Of a stretch of 64,000 nucleotides of DNA, positions 1 through 8,539 are shown in pieces. The stretch is taken from assembly GCF_009882975.1 (NCBI RefSeq), contig NZ_WTUX01000006.1, positions 124,001 through 188,000 of the forward strand, given 5' to 3'. The translations under genes and the position numbers were made by a program. The notes beneath the pieces are model-generated. The model was given only the letters and a program-made list of their open reading frames with translations. It was not told the DNA's origin and ran no database searches. Source of the DNA: Maritimibacter harenae (GTDB lineage: Bacteria > Pseudomonadota > Alphaproteobacteria > Rhodobacterales > Rhodobacteraceae). Every line of letters begins with the position of its first letter. Positions within the stretch are counted from its first letter, which is position 1.

Positions 1-701
1 GGCTCCGGCGTGCAGCCGAGGTGGATGGGGAAGTGCGGCGACAGCGCCGCCTTCAACGCGTCGCTCGTCTCTTGCGGCAAGGCGGCCAGACGGTCGCCCG
101 CGTCGAACACCTCGACCCGCACGCCAAGCCCGTGCATCGCCTGCGCCATCTCGAGTCCGAGCGGCCCCGCCCCGATCACGGCGAGCGTTCCGGGCAGGTC
201 GTCGATGTCGAAGAGCGTCGCGTTGGTCAGCACGCGGTCCGAAACCGCCTCGTAGGGCTTCGGAATGGCCGAGGTCGCGCCGGTCGCGATCACGATGGCC
301 CGCGCCTCGACCCGGTCGCCGGTGTCGAGCGAGAGAACGCCGGGCGCCTCGAAAGCCGCCTTCGCTTGGAGGCAAGTGCCGTCGGGCAAGTCGTCGATAG
401 ACTGGCGGACGCCACGGGCGAAGTCGTCACGCATGCGGCGCACGCGGTGCATCACGGCGGGACCGTCGACATCCACGCTCGTGCGCACGCCGAATTCGCC
501 GGCGTCGCGCGCGCCGTGCGCCGCGTCGGCGGCCGCGATCAGGAGCTTGGAGGGCATGCACCCGGCCATCGCGCAGGTGGTGCCCGCGAACTCCGGGTCG
601 ATCAGCAACGTGCGCGCGCCGTGGCGTCGTGCATGGCGTTCGGCGGACAGCCCGGCGGTGCCCGCCCCGATGACGGCCACGTCGGCCCGATGCGTGGTCA
701 T
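1..701 (-). CDS. Pyridine nucleotide-disulfide oxidoreductase (dihydrolipoamide dehydrogenase/mercuric reductase type), 3' end cut by window
   Basis: FAD- and NAD(P)H-dependent flavoprotein disulfide reductase, cytoplasmic. The N-terminus carries the FAD-binding GAGTAG motif (residues 12-17) and a redox-active cysteine pair, TTCAMAGCMPSK, with Cys43 and Cys48 in the C-x4-C spacing typical of the family. A second GxGxxG (VIGAGPLGLEMA, around residue 180) is the NAD(P)H site. Only about 233 residues are visible; the dimerisation domain with the His-Glu pair lies outside the window. It follows the SDR gene by 56 bases on the same strand and is probably the last visible gene of the monooxygenase operon. 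The substrate cannot be deduced; lipoamide, a mercuric-reductase-like role or another disulfide are all possible. Confidence 0.85.
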   Translation of the reverse strand, partial: MTTHRADVAVIGAGTAGLSAERHARRHGARTLLIDPEFAGTTCAMAGCMPSKLLIAAADAAHGARDAGEFGVRTSVDVDGPAVMHRVRRMRDDFARGVRQSIDDLPDGTCLQAKAAFEAPGVLSLDTGDRVEARAIVIATGATSAIPKPYEAVSDRVLTNATLFDIDDLPGTLAVIGAGPLGLEMAQAMHGLGVRVEVFDAGDRLAALPQETSDALKAALSPHFPIHLGCTPE

Positions 702-757
702 GGATGTCTCCCTGCAATCTCCCGAAAGCCCAACGCACCCCGGGCCGCGCAGGTTCC

Positions 758-1519
758 TCAGCCCTCGCCACTGATCCGGCGCCGCATGGCACGCTGGTAG
801 AGACCCGGCGAGGCGCGCATCAGCCACCATGACAGCCGCGCCACCCGGCCAACCGGGATCATCTCCCGCCCCTTGTCGACGCCGCGCAGGATCACGTTCG
901 CGGCATCGTCTGGCGTCATGTAGTCCACGCCGTCCGCCGCTGCGCCGGGGCGCAGGATGCCGTCCGCCCCGCGCTCGGGATTACCGATGTTGGTCGCCAC
1001 GAAGCTAGGCGCGGCAATGAGGGTGCGTACCCCGTACGCCGCTTCCTCGGACCGGAGGGAGGCGAAGAACCCCTCCAGCGCGTGTTTCGACGCGGCATAG
1101 GCCGTGCGGTTGTGCAGCGGCGCGAAACCCGCGACCGACGAGATGGCAAGATGCGTCCCCCGCGCGTCGCGCAATGGCCCGAGAAACGCCCGCGCCATCG
1201 CGACGGCGGCGAAGTAGTTGATCTCGAACACCCGCCGGTGGCTGTCCTCGCTCGCGCTCTCGAACGGGCCGATCTGGCTCACCCCGGCGTTGTAGATCAC
1301 CATGTCGATGCTCGGCCGATCCGCGATCACGCGCGCCGCCGCCTCCGCCAGCGCGGCCCCGTCGGTCAGGTCCACCGCGACCGGTGTGCGCGTCTCGCTC
1401 GGCTCCAGCCCGGCGACGTTCACATCCATCAGCACGCAATGCCATCCCCGCGCTTCGAGCGCGTCGGCCAGCGCCCGGCCCAGCCCGCCGTTCCCGCCGG
1501 AGATCACCGCCGTCTTCAC
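758..1519 (-). CDS. Short-chain dehydrogenase/reductase (classical SDR)
   Basis: NAD(P)-dependent oxidoreductase of about 253 residues, normal length for a classical SDR. The N-terminal SGGNGGLGRA is the dinucleotide-binding glycine motif, NAGVS the structural NAG motif, and YAASK the catalytic Tyr-x3-Lys, preceded by the catalytic Ser in ISSVAG. The GTG start is chosen because it overlaps the stop of the upstream epimerase as GTGA and because it places the glycine motif at the usual distance from the N-terminus; the frame stays open further upstream, but those codons lie inside the epimerase gene. The C-terminal SWWLMRASPGLYQRAMRRR is hydrophobic then basic, suggesting membrane association. 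The substrate is unknown. Confidence 0.85.
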   Translation of the reverse strand: MKTAVISGGNGGLGRALADALEARGWHCVLMDVNVAGLEPSETRTPVAVDLTDGAALAEAAARVIADRPSIDMVIYNAGVSQIGPFESASEDSHRRVFEINYFAAVAMARAFLGPLRDARGTHLAISSVAGFAPLHNRTAYAASKHALEGFFASLRSEEAAYGVRTLIAAPSFVATNIGNPERGADGILRPGAAADGVDYMTPDDAANVILRGVDKGREMIPVGRVARLSWWLMRASPGLYQRAMRRRISGEG

Positions 1520-2445
1520 AGCCCCGCCTCCTTGCGCCACAGCGCGAACACCTCGGCCGAGCTCAACTCGGGCCCGTAGCCGAACACCGATTTCAGCCGC
1601 TCGTTGGCCAGTACCGGGCGGTATTGCAGGAAGCGCACCTGTTCGGGGCCATACTGGATGAGCCCCAGTGGATGCGCCACCGCCAGCACGGCCTTGAGCA
1701 GCCAGGCGGGCAGGCGCAGCAGCGGCTTGCCCAACTGCCGTGCCAGGTCGTCGACCGTCAGCCACCCGTCGCCCGCGACGTTGTAGATCCCCGCCGGCCC
1801 GTCGGTCGCCGCCCGCTCCACGATCCGGGCGAGGTCGCGGGTCCAGATGAAGACGAAGGGACTGTCGGCCCCCCGGATCGCAAGCAGCCGGGGCCGGTGA
1901 AAGAGCGCCGTGATCTGGTTCTCGACCCCCGCCCCCAGCACGGTGCCCACGCGCAGCACGACCTGCTCCAGCGCGGGATGGTCGGTGCGCGCTCGGGCCA
2001 GCATCTCCTCGACCTGCCGCTTGTGATCGGCATAGGCGAATTCCGGGTTGCCCCGGACGGGCGCGTCCTCGGTCAGCGGCACGGGGTTGTCGGGGTGATA
2101 GCCATAGGCGGCCCCCGAGCTCGTCACCACGATCCGCCGCACGCCGTGGCGGATGCAGGCGTCCAGCACGTTGCGCGTGCCGGTCACGTCCACCGCGAAC
2201 GCCTGCTCCCGCGTCATTCCGGGCGGCGGGGTGACGATGGAGGCAAGGTGAACCACCACGTCCGGGCGCACCTCGCCGATCACCCCGTCGGGATCGTCGC
2301 CGGTCACGTCCATCCGCCGGAACGCCACCCCCTCGGGCAGCACCCCGCGATCGAGGTCCGTGGCGACCAGGTTCTCCATCGGCAGGGCCCCGATCAGTGC
2401 CCGGCCGACCATGCCGGCCGCGCCCGTGACGAGGATGCGGGTCAT
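1516..2445 (-). CDS. NAD-dependent epimerase/dehydratase family protein (extended SDR)
   Basis: Extended SDR of about 309 residues. It begins with the Rossmann motif TGAAGMVG and carries YADHK as the Tyr-x3-Lys catalytic pair after VTSSGAAYG. The family includes nucleotide-sugar epimerases and 3-beta-hydroxysteroid-dehydrogenase-like enzymes. The genes on both sides encode a bile-acid-type symporter and another SDR, so a small hydrophobic alcohol or ketone is a more likely substrate than a nucleotide sugar; this is inference. The ATG overlaps the symporter stop as ATGA and the stop overlaps the next gene's GTG, so translation is probably coupled along the operon. Confidence 0.82.
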   Translation of the reverse strand: MTRILVTGAAGMVGRALIGALPMENLVATDLDRGVLPEGVAFRRMDVTGDDPDGVIGEVRPDVVVHLASIVTPPPGMTREQAFAVDVTGTRNVLDACIRHGVRRIVVTSSGAAYGYHPDNPVPLTEDAPVRGNPEFAYADHKRQVEEMLARARTDHPALEQVVLRVGTVLGAGVENQITALFHRPRLLAIRGADSPFVFIWTRDLARIVERAATDGPAGIYNVAGDGWLTVDDLARQLGKPLLRLPAWLLKAVLAVAHPLGLIQYGPEQVRFLQYRPVLANERLKSVFGYGPELSSAEVFALWRKEAGL

Positions 2446-3338
2446 CGCGCCGCCTCGGTCCGGCCCATGATCGCCGCCAGCGCGATGCCGGAAATCGCGT
2501 GCCAGATCCCCCAGAACGCCGCGACCACGGCCATGCCGCCCAGCCCCCCGAAGAAGCCGAAGATCAGGACCAGCCCGAGGCCGGAGTTCTGGATGCCCGT
2601 CTCGATCGTGACCGAGCGGCGATCGAAGGCCGACAGGCCCGCAAGGGTCGCCGTGGTGAAGCCGCCCGCCAGCGCGATGGCATTGTGCAGCACCACCAGC
2701 CCGATGATCGCGCCGGCATAGGTCAGGAACTGCGTCCAGTTGGCGGCGAGCGCCACCGCGACGAAGGCGACGAAGATCGCCATCGACAGCCACTGGAGCG
2801 GCTTGCGCAACCGCGCCGTGATGTCGGGCCGCCGGGTGTTCAGCGTCACGCCCAGCACGAGCGGCAGGATCAGCATCAGCCCCACCGTGATCGCGATGCG
2901 CACCGGGTCGATCGACGTGGCGCGCAGGATTTCCGCGGACGGCCCATAGAGCCGCCCCCAGAAGGCGATATTGAAGGGCGTGGCGACGATGGCCCCCACC
3001 GTCGCGAAGGCGGTCATCGACACCGAAAGCGCCGCGTTGCCCCCGGCCCGGTGGGTGATGAAGTTCGAGATGTTGCCGCCCGGACAGGCGGCCACCAGCA
3101 TCAGCCCCAGCGCGACCGAGGCCTGCGGCTGCACCGCGAGCACCAGCAGGAAGGTCAGCGCGGGCAGCACGACGAATTGCGAAAACAGCCCGACAACCAG
3201 CGGCTTCGGCGCCTTCGCCAGAAGCCGGAAGTCGCGCGGGGTCAGGTCGATCGCGATCGAGAACATGACCACCGCGAGAATCGCGTTGAGCAGGGTCAGC
3301 GACCCCGCGGAGAAATCCAGGACCGCCTCGTCGATCAT
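2442..3338 (-). CDS. Bile acid:sodium symporter (BASS) family protein
   Basis: Integral membrane transporter of about 298 residues with roughly nine to ten hydrophobic segments. Family hallmarks are visible: ACPGGNISNF in the first half and the crossover motif TIETGIQNSGLGLVL in the second, both of which line the sodium and substrate sites in BASS proteins. Members import bile acids, pyruvate, pantoate or other organic anions with sodium. It overlaps the monooxygenase gene upstream and the epimerase downstream by ATGA, so it is co-expressed with a set of oxidoreductases. The natural inference is that it imports their substrate. The substrate itself cannot be read from the sequence. Confidence 0.85.
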   Translation of the reverse strand: MIDEAVLDFSAGSLTLLNAILAVVMFSIAIDLTPRDFRLLAKAPKPLVVGLFSQFVVLPALTFLLVLAVQPQASVALGLMLVAACPGGNISNFITHRAGGNAALSVSMTAFATVGAIVATPFNIAFWGRLYGPSAEILRATSIDPVRIAITVGLMLILPLVLGVTLNTRRPDITARLRKPLQWLSMAIFVAFVAVALAANWTQFLTYAGAIIGLVVLHNAIALAGGFTTATLAGLSAFDRRSVTIETGIQNSGLGLVLIFGFFGGLGGMAVVAAFWGIWHAISGIALAAIMGRTEAAR

Positions 3339-4651
3339 GCCGCCCGCCCCCCGAGCTTGCCGATCCAGCGGGTGACCGCCTTCCGGTAGGTCGCCTTGTC
3401 CACGTAATAGGCCATGCGCGGCAGGTCGATGTAGTTCATGCCCCCGGTCTCCCGACTGAAGCCCTCGGCCTTGGTCTTCTGCAAGGCGCGTGCCTCGGGG
3501 GTGCCGGCCCTCAACCCTTCGATGTAGCGCACCACCATCTCGGCCTGTTCGTGCCGGCCCTGCCAGCCCAGCCCGGACGCCTCGACCATTCCGAGAACGA
3601 ACAGGTCATCGCGCTCGGGGTGCATGCAGTTGAGGTAGAGATGCGGCGCGTCGCCCCGCCAGTTCAGGTGCGTATCGTCGATGAACGGGTAGTCGAGCTT
3701 GTAGCCCGTGGCGACGAGAACCATGTCGTACTCGGCGTGCGTCCCGTCCTTGAAATGCACCGTCTTGCCCTCGAACCTGTCGATGTCGGGGCGGATCGTG
3801 ATGTCGCCGTGGCCGGCGTGGTAGAGCACCAGAGAATTCACCACCGGATGGCTTTCGTAGAGCTTGTAGTCGGGCTTGGGGAACCCGTATTTCTGCGGGT
3901 CTCCCACGAACCACTTCAGGATCGTCCCGTCCACGATGCGCTTCAGCGCCATCGGCAACCGGATCGCGCCGCCCAGCGTGTCGGCGGGTTTGCCGAAGAC
4001 GTATTTCGGCACGAAGTAGTAACCCCGCCGCATCGACAGGTCGCAGGAGACGCCGTGATGGATCACGTCCACCGCGATGTCGCAGCCGGAATTGCCCGCG
4101 CCGATCACCAGCACGCGCTTGCCGTCGAACTGGCCGGGATAACGATACGCCGACGAATGGATCATCTCGCCGGTGAACTCGCCCTCGAACATGGGCATGT
4201 TCGGCGTCGACAGCGTGCCGTTGGCGATCAGGAGGCCCGCGAATTCTTCGACGTGCTCGCCCCCGTTATCGCGCCACGTGATCCGCCAGCCGTCGTTCGG
4301 CCCGCCGATCGGCTCGCAAGACAGCACCTCGGCGCCGAAGCGGTAATGCCTGTAGAGGTCGAAGTGCCTGGCGAAGTCCCGGAAATAGCGCTTCATTTCG
4401 CGGTGCGAGGGGTATTCGGCCACGTCGTCGTCCATCGGGAAATCGGTGAACTCGGTCATCCGCTTGGACGAGATCAGGTGCGCGGTCTCGTACATGGTCG
4501 AGCGGGGACCATCGATGTCCCAAAGCCCGCCCACGTCGTCGTTCAGCTCGAAGCCCTGGAACCCGATCCCGTGCTCGGCCAGAAGCTTTGCCGCGGCCAG
4601 TCCCATCGGTCCCGCCCCGATCAGGGCAAGCCGGTCGCGCGCCTCGCTCAT
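3335..4651 (-). CDS. Flavin-containing monooxygenase
   Basis: FAD/NADPH-dependent class B monooxygenase of about 438 residues. It shows the FAD motif GAGPMG (residues 12-17), the fingerprint FTGEMIHSSAY (FxGxxxHxxxY) between the two nucleotide domains, and the NADPH motif GAGNSGCD. These enzymes oxygenate N or S atoms or perform Baeyer-Villiger reactions. The ATG at MSEARD is chosen because AGGGAGGA lies a few bases upstream; the frame runs further upstream but would overlap the divergent regulator. It is the first gene of a coupled operon with a symporter and two SDR enzymes and is divergent from a TetR gene 60 bases away, which probably represses it. Confidence 0.88.
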   Translation of the reverse strand: MSEARDRLALIGAGPMGLAAAKLLAEHGIGFQGFELNDDVGGLWDIDGPRSTMYETAHLISSKRMTEFTDFPMDDDVAEYPSHREMKRYFRDFARHFDLYRHYRFGAEVLSCEPIGGPNDGWRITWRDNGGEHVEEFAGLLIANGTLSTPNMPMFEGEFTGEMIHSSAYRYPGQFDGKRVLVIGAGNSGCDIAVDVIHHGVSCDLSMRRGYYFVPKYVFGKPADTLGGAIRLPMALKRIVDGTILKWFVGDPQKYGFPKPDYKLYESHPVVNSLVLYHAGHGDITIRPDIDRFEGKTVHFKDGTHAEYDMVLVATGYKLDYPFIDDTHLNWRGDAPHLYLNCMHPERDDLFVLGMVEASGLGWQGRHEQAEMVVRYIEGLRAGTPEARALQKTKAEGFSRETGGMNYIDLPRMAYYVDKATYRKAVTRWIGKLGGRAA

Positions 4652-4676
4652 GATGTCCTCCCTTGTGCCTGTTAAC

Positions 4677-4692
4677 TTGAACATCTGTTCGA
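4677..4692. promoter_or_regulatory. Candidate TetR operator
   Basis: Inverted repeat GAACA-TC-TGTTC, with one further matching pair (T/A) outside a single mismatch on each side. It sits in the 60-base divergent gap between the monooxygenase and TetR start codons. The position and dyad shape fit an operator for the adjacent TetR regulator controlling both directions; this is inference. Confidence 0.5.
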
Positions 4693-4711
4693 AATAAGGC
4701 AAGATATTTTC

Positions 4712-5365
4712 ATGGCGGCGCCCCAACCCACTGACACGGAAAGAAAAAGAGCGCCCTCCAAACGGGCGCTCGCCACCCGAAAGCGGGTGTTCGATGCGGC
4801 GGAGAAGGTCTTCGCGGCGCGCGGATTCGACGGCGCCACGATCCGCGACATCGCCGCCGAGGCGGGCGAACCGGTTGGTACGATCCACCACCACGGGGGC
4901 GGCAAGGAGGCGCTGTTTCACCGCACCGTCGCCCGGCGCGCGACCCCGCTGTCCGAGGCCCGGCTGAAAGCGCTCGGGGTGCTGAAACGGGAGAACCAGG
5001 TCACGCTAGAGACCCTGCTCGACGCCTTCATGCGCCCGATCTTCGAGCTGTCGGACACGGACCCGGGCTGGCGCGCCTACGCGCGGCTCGTGGCGTTCGT
5101 GTCGGCCGACGACAGGTGGCGGGAGATTTCCGCGGAATGCTTCGACCCGACCGCCGAGCTTTTCCTGGCGGAACTGGGCGCGCTCCTGCCGGAGACGCCC
5201 CGCCCGGCGCTGGCGGAAGGCTTCGTGTTCTCGGTATCGGCGATGCTGGCCCTGCTCACCTCGCAGGGCCGGATCGCGGCGCTGGGGGGCGGCGCGGCCC
5301 CCGACAAGGAGCAGCTCGACCACCTCCTGCGCTTCAGCGCCGCGGGCCTGAAAGCCCGCGGCTGA
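4712..5365 (+). CDS. TetR/AcrR family transcriptional regulator
   Basis: DNA-binding regulator of about 217 residues. Residues about 20-66 form the TetR helix-turn-helix (RVFDAAEKVFAARGFDGATIRDIAAEAGEPVGTIHHHGGGKEALF). The usual YYHF at the end of the recognition helix is IHHHGG here. The C-terminal half is a ligand and dimer domain without recognisable specificity. It is transcribed away from the monooxygenase-symporter operon and a dyad lies between them, so local repression relieved by the pathway substrate is the simplest model. Confidence 0.88.
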   Translation: MAAPQPTDTERKRAPSKRALATRKRVFDAAEKVFAARGFDGATIRDIAAEAGEPVGTIHHHGGGKEALFHRTVARRATPLSEARLKALGVLKRENQVTLETLLDAFMRPIFELSDTDPGWRAYARLVAFVSADDRWREISAECFDPTAELFLAELGALLPETPRPALAEGFVFSVSAMLALLTSQGRIAALGGGAAPDKEQLDHLLRFSAAGLKARG

Positions 5366-5377
5366 GGCGACGCCGGA

Positions 5378-6424
5378 TCAGGCGGCCGCCGCGCTCGATT
5401 CACGCGGGACGAGCGCCCGCATCAGGTCGACCATCGTGAGCGTCCCGACCGGTTTGTCACCGTCCAGCACGCGGAACTGCCGGTCGACCGCCCCCTCGGC
5501 GCGGGCGATCACGCTTTCCAGCGTATCGTTGACGTCGACATCCCCGAAACAATCGCCCTCCGGCGGGGTGCTCTCCATCACCGAGCGCACCCGGAGCACC
5601 CGGGCGCGGTTGATGTCGGCAACGAAGTCCTCAATGTAGGGGTCGGACGGGTTCATCAGGATCTTCTGCGGCTCACCCTGCTGGACCACCGCGCCATCCT
5701 TCAGGATGACCAGGTGATCGGCCAGCTTCAGGGCCTCGTCGAGGTCGTGGGTGATGAAGACGATGGTCTTCTTGAGCTCCGCCTGGAGCTCCAGCAGCAG
5801 GTCCTGCATGTCTGTGCGGATCAGCGGGTCCAATGCCGAGAACGCCTCGTCCATCAGCATGATGTCGGAGTTGGACGCCAGCGCCCGGGCGATGCCCACG
5901 CGCTGCTGCATCCCGCCCGAAAGCTGGTGCGGATACTGGTCGTCCTGGCCCTGGAGCCCCACGCGGTCGAGCCACTTTCGCGCCTCGGCCTCGTAGTCGT
6001 CCCGCTTGTAGCCCTCGGTCGCCAGAGCCATCCCCGCGTTCTCCAGCACCGTGCGGTGCGGCAGAAGCGCGAACTTCTGGAACACCATCGACATCGCCTC
6101 GCGCCGCAGACGACGCAGTCGGCTTTCGCTCCAGGACAGGATGTCTTCGCCGTCCACCAGCACCTCGCCCGCCGTCGGTTCGATCAGGCGGTTGAGGTGG
6201 CGGATCAGCGTGGACTTGCCCGACCCGGACAGACCCATGATGACCGTGATCTCGCCCTCGCGCATGTCGACGTTGATGTCGTTCAGCCCGAGCACGTGAT
6301 TGGTCTCGGCCATCAGCTCGTCCTTGGTCATGCCGTCCTTCACACGGTCCAGCACGCCCTCCGGGTCTTCGCCGAAGATCTTGTAGAGATGGCGGATGGA
6401 TACCTTGATGTTGTCGTCGCTCAT
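5378..6424 (-). CDS. proV: Glycine betaine/choline-type ABC transporter ATP-binding protein
   Basis: Cytoplasmic ATPase of a quaternary-amine ABC importer, about 348 residues. Walker A is GLSGSGKST (from residue 64), the signature is LSGGMQQR, Walker B is IMLMDEAFSALDP, and the switch histidine is in FITHD. The roughly 80-residue tail after FVADINRARVL resembles the CBS-type regulatory extension of ProV but is shorter than the E. coli two-CBS tail. It lies 9 bases after the permease gene. The substrate may be glycine betaine, choline or trimethylamine N-oxide; the ATPase alone cannot tell. Confidence 0.88.
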   Translation of the reverse strand: MSDDNIKVSIRHLYKIFGEDPEGVLDRVKDGMTKDELMAETNHVLGLNDINVDMREGEITVIMGLSGSGKSTLIRHLNRLIEPTAGEVLVDGEDILSWSESRLRRLRREAMSMVFQKFALLPHRTVLENAGMALATEGYKRDDYEAEARKWLDRVGLQGQDDQYPHQLSGGMQQRVGIARALASNSDIMLMDEAFSALDPLIRTDMQDLLLELQAELKKTIVFITHDLDEALKLADHLVILKDGAVVQQGEPQKILMNPSDPYIEDFVADINRARVLRVRSVMESTPPEGDCFGDVDVNDTLESVIARAEGAVDRQFRVLDGDKPVGTLTMVDLMRALVPRESSAAAA

Positions 6425-6433
6425 GGTGACCTC

Positions 6434-7465
6434 CTATCGGCTGGACTGGCTTGCATCGATCCGCGCGAGCGACGCCTTGGTCACCCGGTCGAGGATGATC
6501 GCCAGGATCACGATGCCAAGGCCCGCGATCAGGCCGACACCGAGCTCCAGGTTGCGGATGCCGCGCAGGACGAGGATGCCCAGCCCCGGCGCCGACACCA
6601 TCGACGCGATGACGACCATCGCGAGGCTCATCATGATGGTCTGGTTCACACCGGCCATGATGTTGGGCAGAGCGAGCGGGATCTGCACCCCGAAGAGCTT
6701 CTGCCGGCGGGTCATCCCGAAGGCGTCCGCGGCCTCGATCACGTCTTTGTCCACCAGCCGGATGCCAAGGTCGGTGAGACGCACGACCGGCACGATGGCG
6801 TAAAGGATAACCGCGATGCCGTAGAGTTTCGGCTCGGTCACGGAGAACAGGAAGATCAGCGGGATGAGATAGACGAAGGGCGGCAGCGTCTGGAGCATGT
6901 CGAGCACCGGGATCGCCACCCTCTGAAGCTTGTCGGACCGCGACATCGCGATGCCTATGGGCACCCCGAACAAGACGCATATGAAGGCACAGACGAAGAT
7001 GATCGCCAGCGTCTGCATCGCGTAGTCGTAGTAATCGACGAAGGCCAGAAGCCCGATGCCGAGCGCGACGAAGCCGATGATCTTCCACGACCGTGTCACG
7101 AACCATGTGATGAGAAGCAGGATCGGGATCATGACGTACCACGGGGTAGAGGTCATGACGTCGAGCGTGCCGCGCAGCATCCAGCTGAGCGGCTGGGTGA
7201 CCGGGTCCACCACCACGGTCAGCGCGTCGCGGATGTCGAGGAACCCCTGTTCGAGCCCCACGGTCAGGTCGCGCGATTGCGGCCAGGCCGGGCAGGCCTC
7301 GTTCAGCGCGTCGAGCGAGGGGAACGGCACCGGGCCGTTCGCCGCTTCTTCCGATCCCTTGGTCTGGGCCATGAGGTCTTCCATCGACATCGGTCCGGCC
7401 TCGCCGCCGCTGTCGCACCAGTCACGCAAACCCAGCGTGTCGAATAGTCCGTCGTAAGTCGCCAT
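6434..7465 (-). CDS. proW: Glycine betaine/choline-type ABC transporter permease
   Basis: Membrane permease of about 343 residues. The first 100 or so residues are largely hydrophilic, then several transmembrane segments follow (for example WYVMIPILLLITWFV and LAIIFVCAFICVLFGVPIG). The EAA loop that contacts the ATPase is visible as EAADAFGMTRRQKLFGVQIPLALPNIMAG. The long N-terminal extension is a known feature of ProW-type permeases. It sits between the binding-protein and ATPase genes, in the order X-W-V. Confidence 0.87.
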   Translation of the reverse strand: MATYDGLFDTLGLRDWCDSGGEAGPMSMEDLMAQTKGSEEAANGPVPFPSLDALNEACPAWPQSRDLTVGLEQGFLDIRDALTVVVDPVTQPLSWMLRGTLDVMTSTPWYVMIPILLLITWFVTRSWKIIGFVALGIGLLAFVDYYDYAMQTLAIIFVCAFICVLFGVPIGIAMSRSDKLQRVAIPVLDMLQTLPPFVYLIPLIFLFSVTEPKLYGIAVILYAIVPVVRLTDLGIRLVDKDVIEAADAFGMTRRQKLFGVQIPLALPNIMAGVNQTIMMSLAMVVIASMVSAPGLGILVLRGIRNLELGVGLIAGLGIVILAIILDRVTKASLARIDASQSSR

Positions 7466-7509
7466 ATGCGGTCGTCAGGCTGTCGCCCCTCCTGTTGTGA
7501 AACGCAGAA

Positions 7510-7533
7510 GCGGGGCCGGCATCCCGGCCCCGC
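7510..7533 (-). terminator. Strong hairpin between proX and proW
   Basis: Perfect 10-bp GC-rich stem (arms GCGGGGCCGG and CCGGCCCCGC) with a 4-base loop, just after the binding-protein stop. On the transcribed strand it is followed by TTCTGCGTTTC, only moderately T-rich. It is more likely an attenuator or 3'-end stabiliser that raises binding-protein mRNA over permease mRNA than a full terminator. Confidence 0.6.
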
Positions 7534-7558
7534 CTGATCTTCGCCTCGCGGCGTCGTC

Positions 7559-8539
7559 TTACTGGATCAGCGAAGAGAGGTTCTCTTCGGCGCTGTCGTT
7601 GACCCAATCCGTCCAGGTGTTCTGGGCGGTGGTCAGGAAGTGCACCGCGACCTCTTCGTTCGACGCGTTGTTCTCATCCTTCCAGGCCAGCAGGCTGGAC
7701 ATCTGCTCGGTCGAGAACGTCATGTTCGAGAAGAACTCGGTGACTTCCGGGTTTTCCTCGGTGAACTCGGAGGTGACCGAGGTCAGGATCGGCGCGGCCG
7801 GGAAGTCCGAGACCTGCGGATCCGGGGTGTCGGGGTTCTGAAGTTCGCTGAACGCGGCTTCGTCGTACTCGCCCAGCTTCACGCGGGTCATGTCGTACTT
7901 GCCGAGCGGAACGGTCGGGCCCCAGTAGTAGCCGAACCAGGGATCGTCGTTGGTGACGGCGGCGCCCATCGAGGAAGCCAGCGTTTCACCGGAACCGTGG
8001 TTGAACACCTCGATGCCCGAGCTTTCCAGGTCGAGCGCTTCGACGAGGTTGTCGGACACGACGCGGCAGCCCCAGCCGTCCGGGCAGTTGTTGAAGCGGC
8101 CGCCGACGAGGTCGGGGTTCTCCATGATGCCTTCGATGGTGGTCAGCTCCGGGTGCTCTTCTGCAAGAGCCGTCGGAATCCACCAGCCTTCGACGCCGCC
8201 CGGTTCGAGCACCGAGGTCAGGCGTTCGATCTTGCCGCCGTCCTCCAGCTTCTTGTAGGCGTCGCCGGCGGAGTTGAGCCACAGGTTCGTCACCACGTCC
8301 GGCTCACCGTTTTCGGCAACCGAGGTGATCGCCGGGATGGTGTCCGATTGCACCAGCGTGACGTCGCAGTCGTAGCCCTGCTCGAGCAGGAATTTCGCGA
8401 TGTTCGTCGTGACCTCGGCCGCGGCCCAGCCCATCTGGGCGATCGAGACTTCACCGCACTCCGAGTCCTGCGCGCTCGCAGTGGCGGGGATGAGGGTCAT
8501 GGCGGCTAGCGCCGTCGAAGCAAGTGTCAGCTTGCGCAT
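7559..8539 (-). CDS. proX: Quaternary-amine ABC transporter substrate-binding protein
   Basis: Periplasmic binding protein of about 326 residues with a Sec signal peptide (MRKLTLASTALAAMTLIPATASAQ) ending at an AxA site. It belongs to the OpuAC/ProX group, whose members hold trimethylammonium groups in a box of aromatic residues; the many tryptophans (GWWIP, DPWFGYYWG) fit this. The ATG is chosen because it begins the signal peptide and has AGGAGT upstream; an in-frame ATG further upstream would place a long hydrophilic stretch before it. Ligand candidates are glycine betaine, choline and trimethylamine N-oxide, the last being common in marine Roseobacters. Confidence 0.85.
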   Translation of the reverse strand: MRKLTLASTALAAMTLIPATASAQDSECGEVSIAQMGWAAAEVTTNIAKFLLEQGYDCDVTLVQSDTIPAITSVAENGEPDVVTNLWLNSAGDAYKKLEDGGKIERLTSVLEPGGVEGWWIPTALAEEHPELTTIEGIMENPDLVGGRFNNCPDGWGCRVVSDNLVEALDLESSGIEVFNHGSGETLASSMGAAVTNDDPWFGYYWGPTVPLGKYDMTRVKLGEYDEAAFSELQNPDTPDPQVSDFPAAPILTSVTSEFTEENPEVTEFFSNMTFSTEQMSSLLAWKDENNASNEEVAVHFLTTAQNTWTDWVNDSAEENLSSLIQ

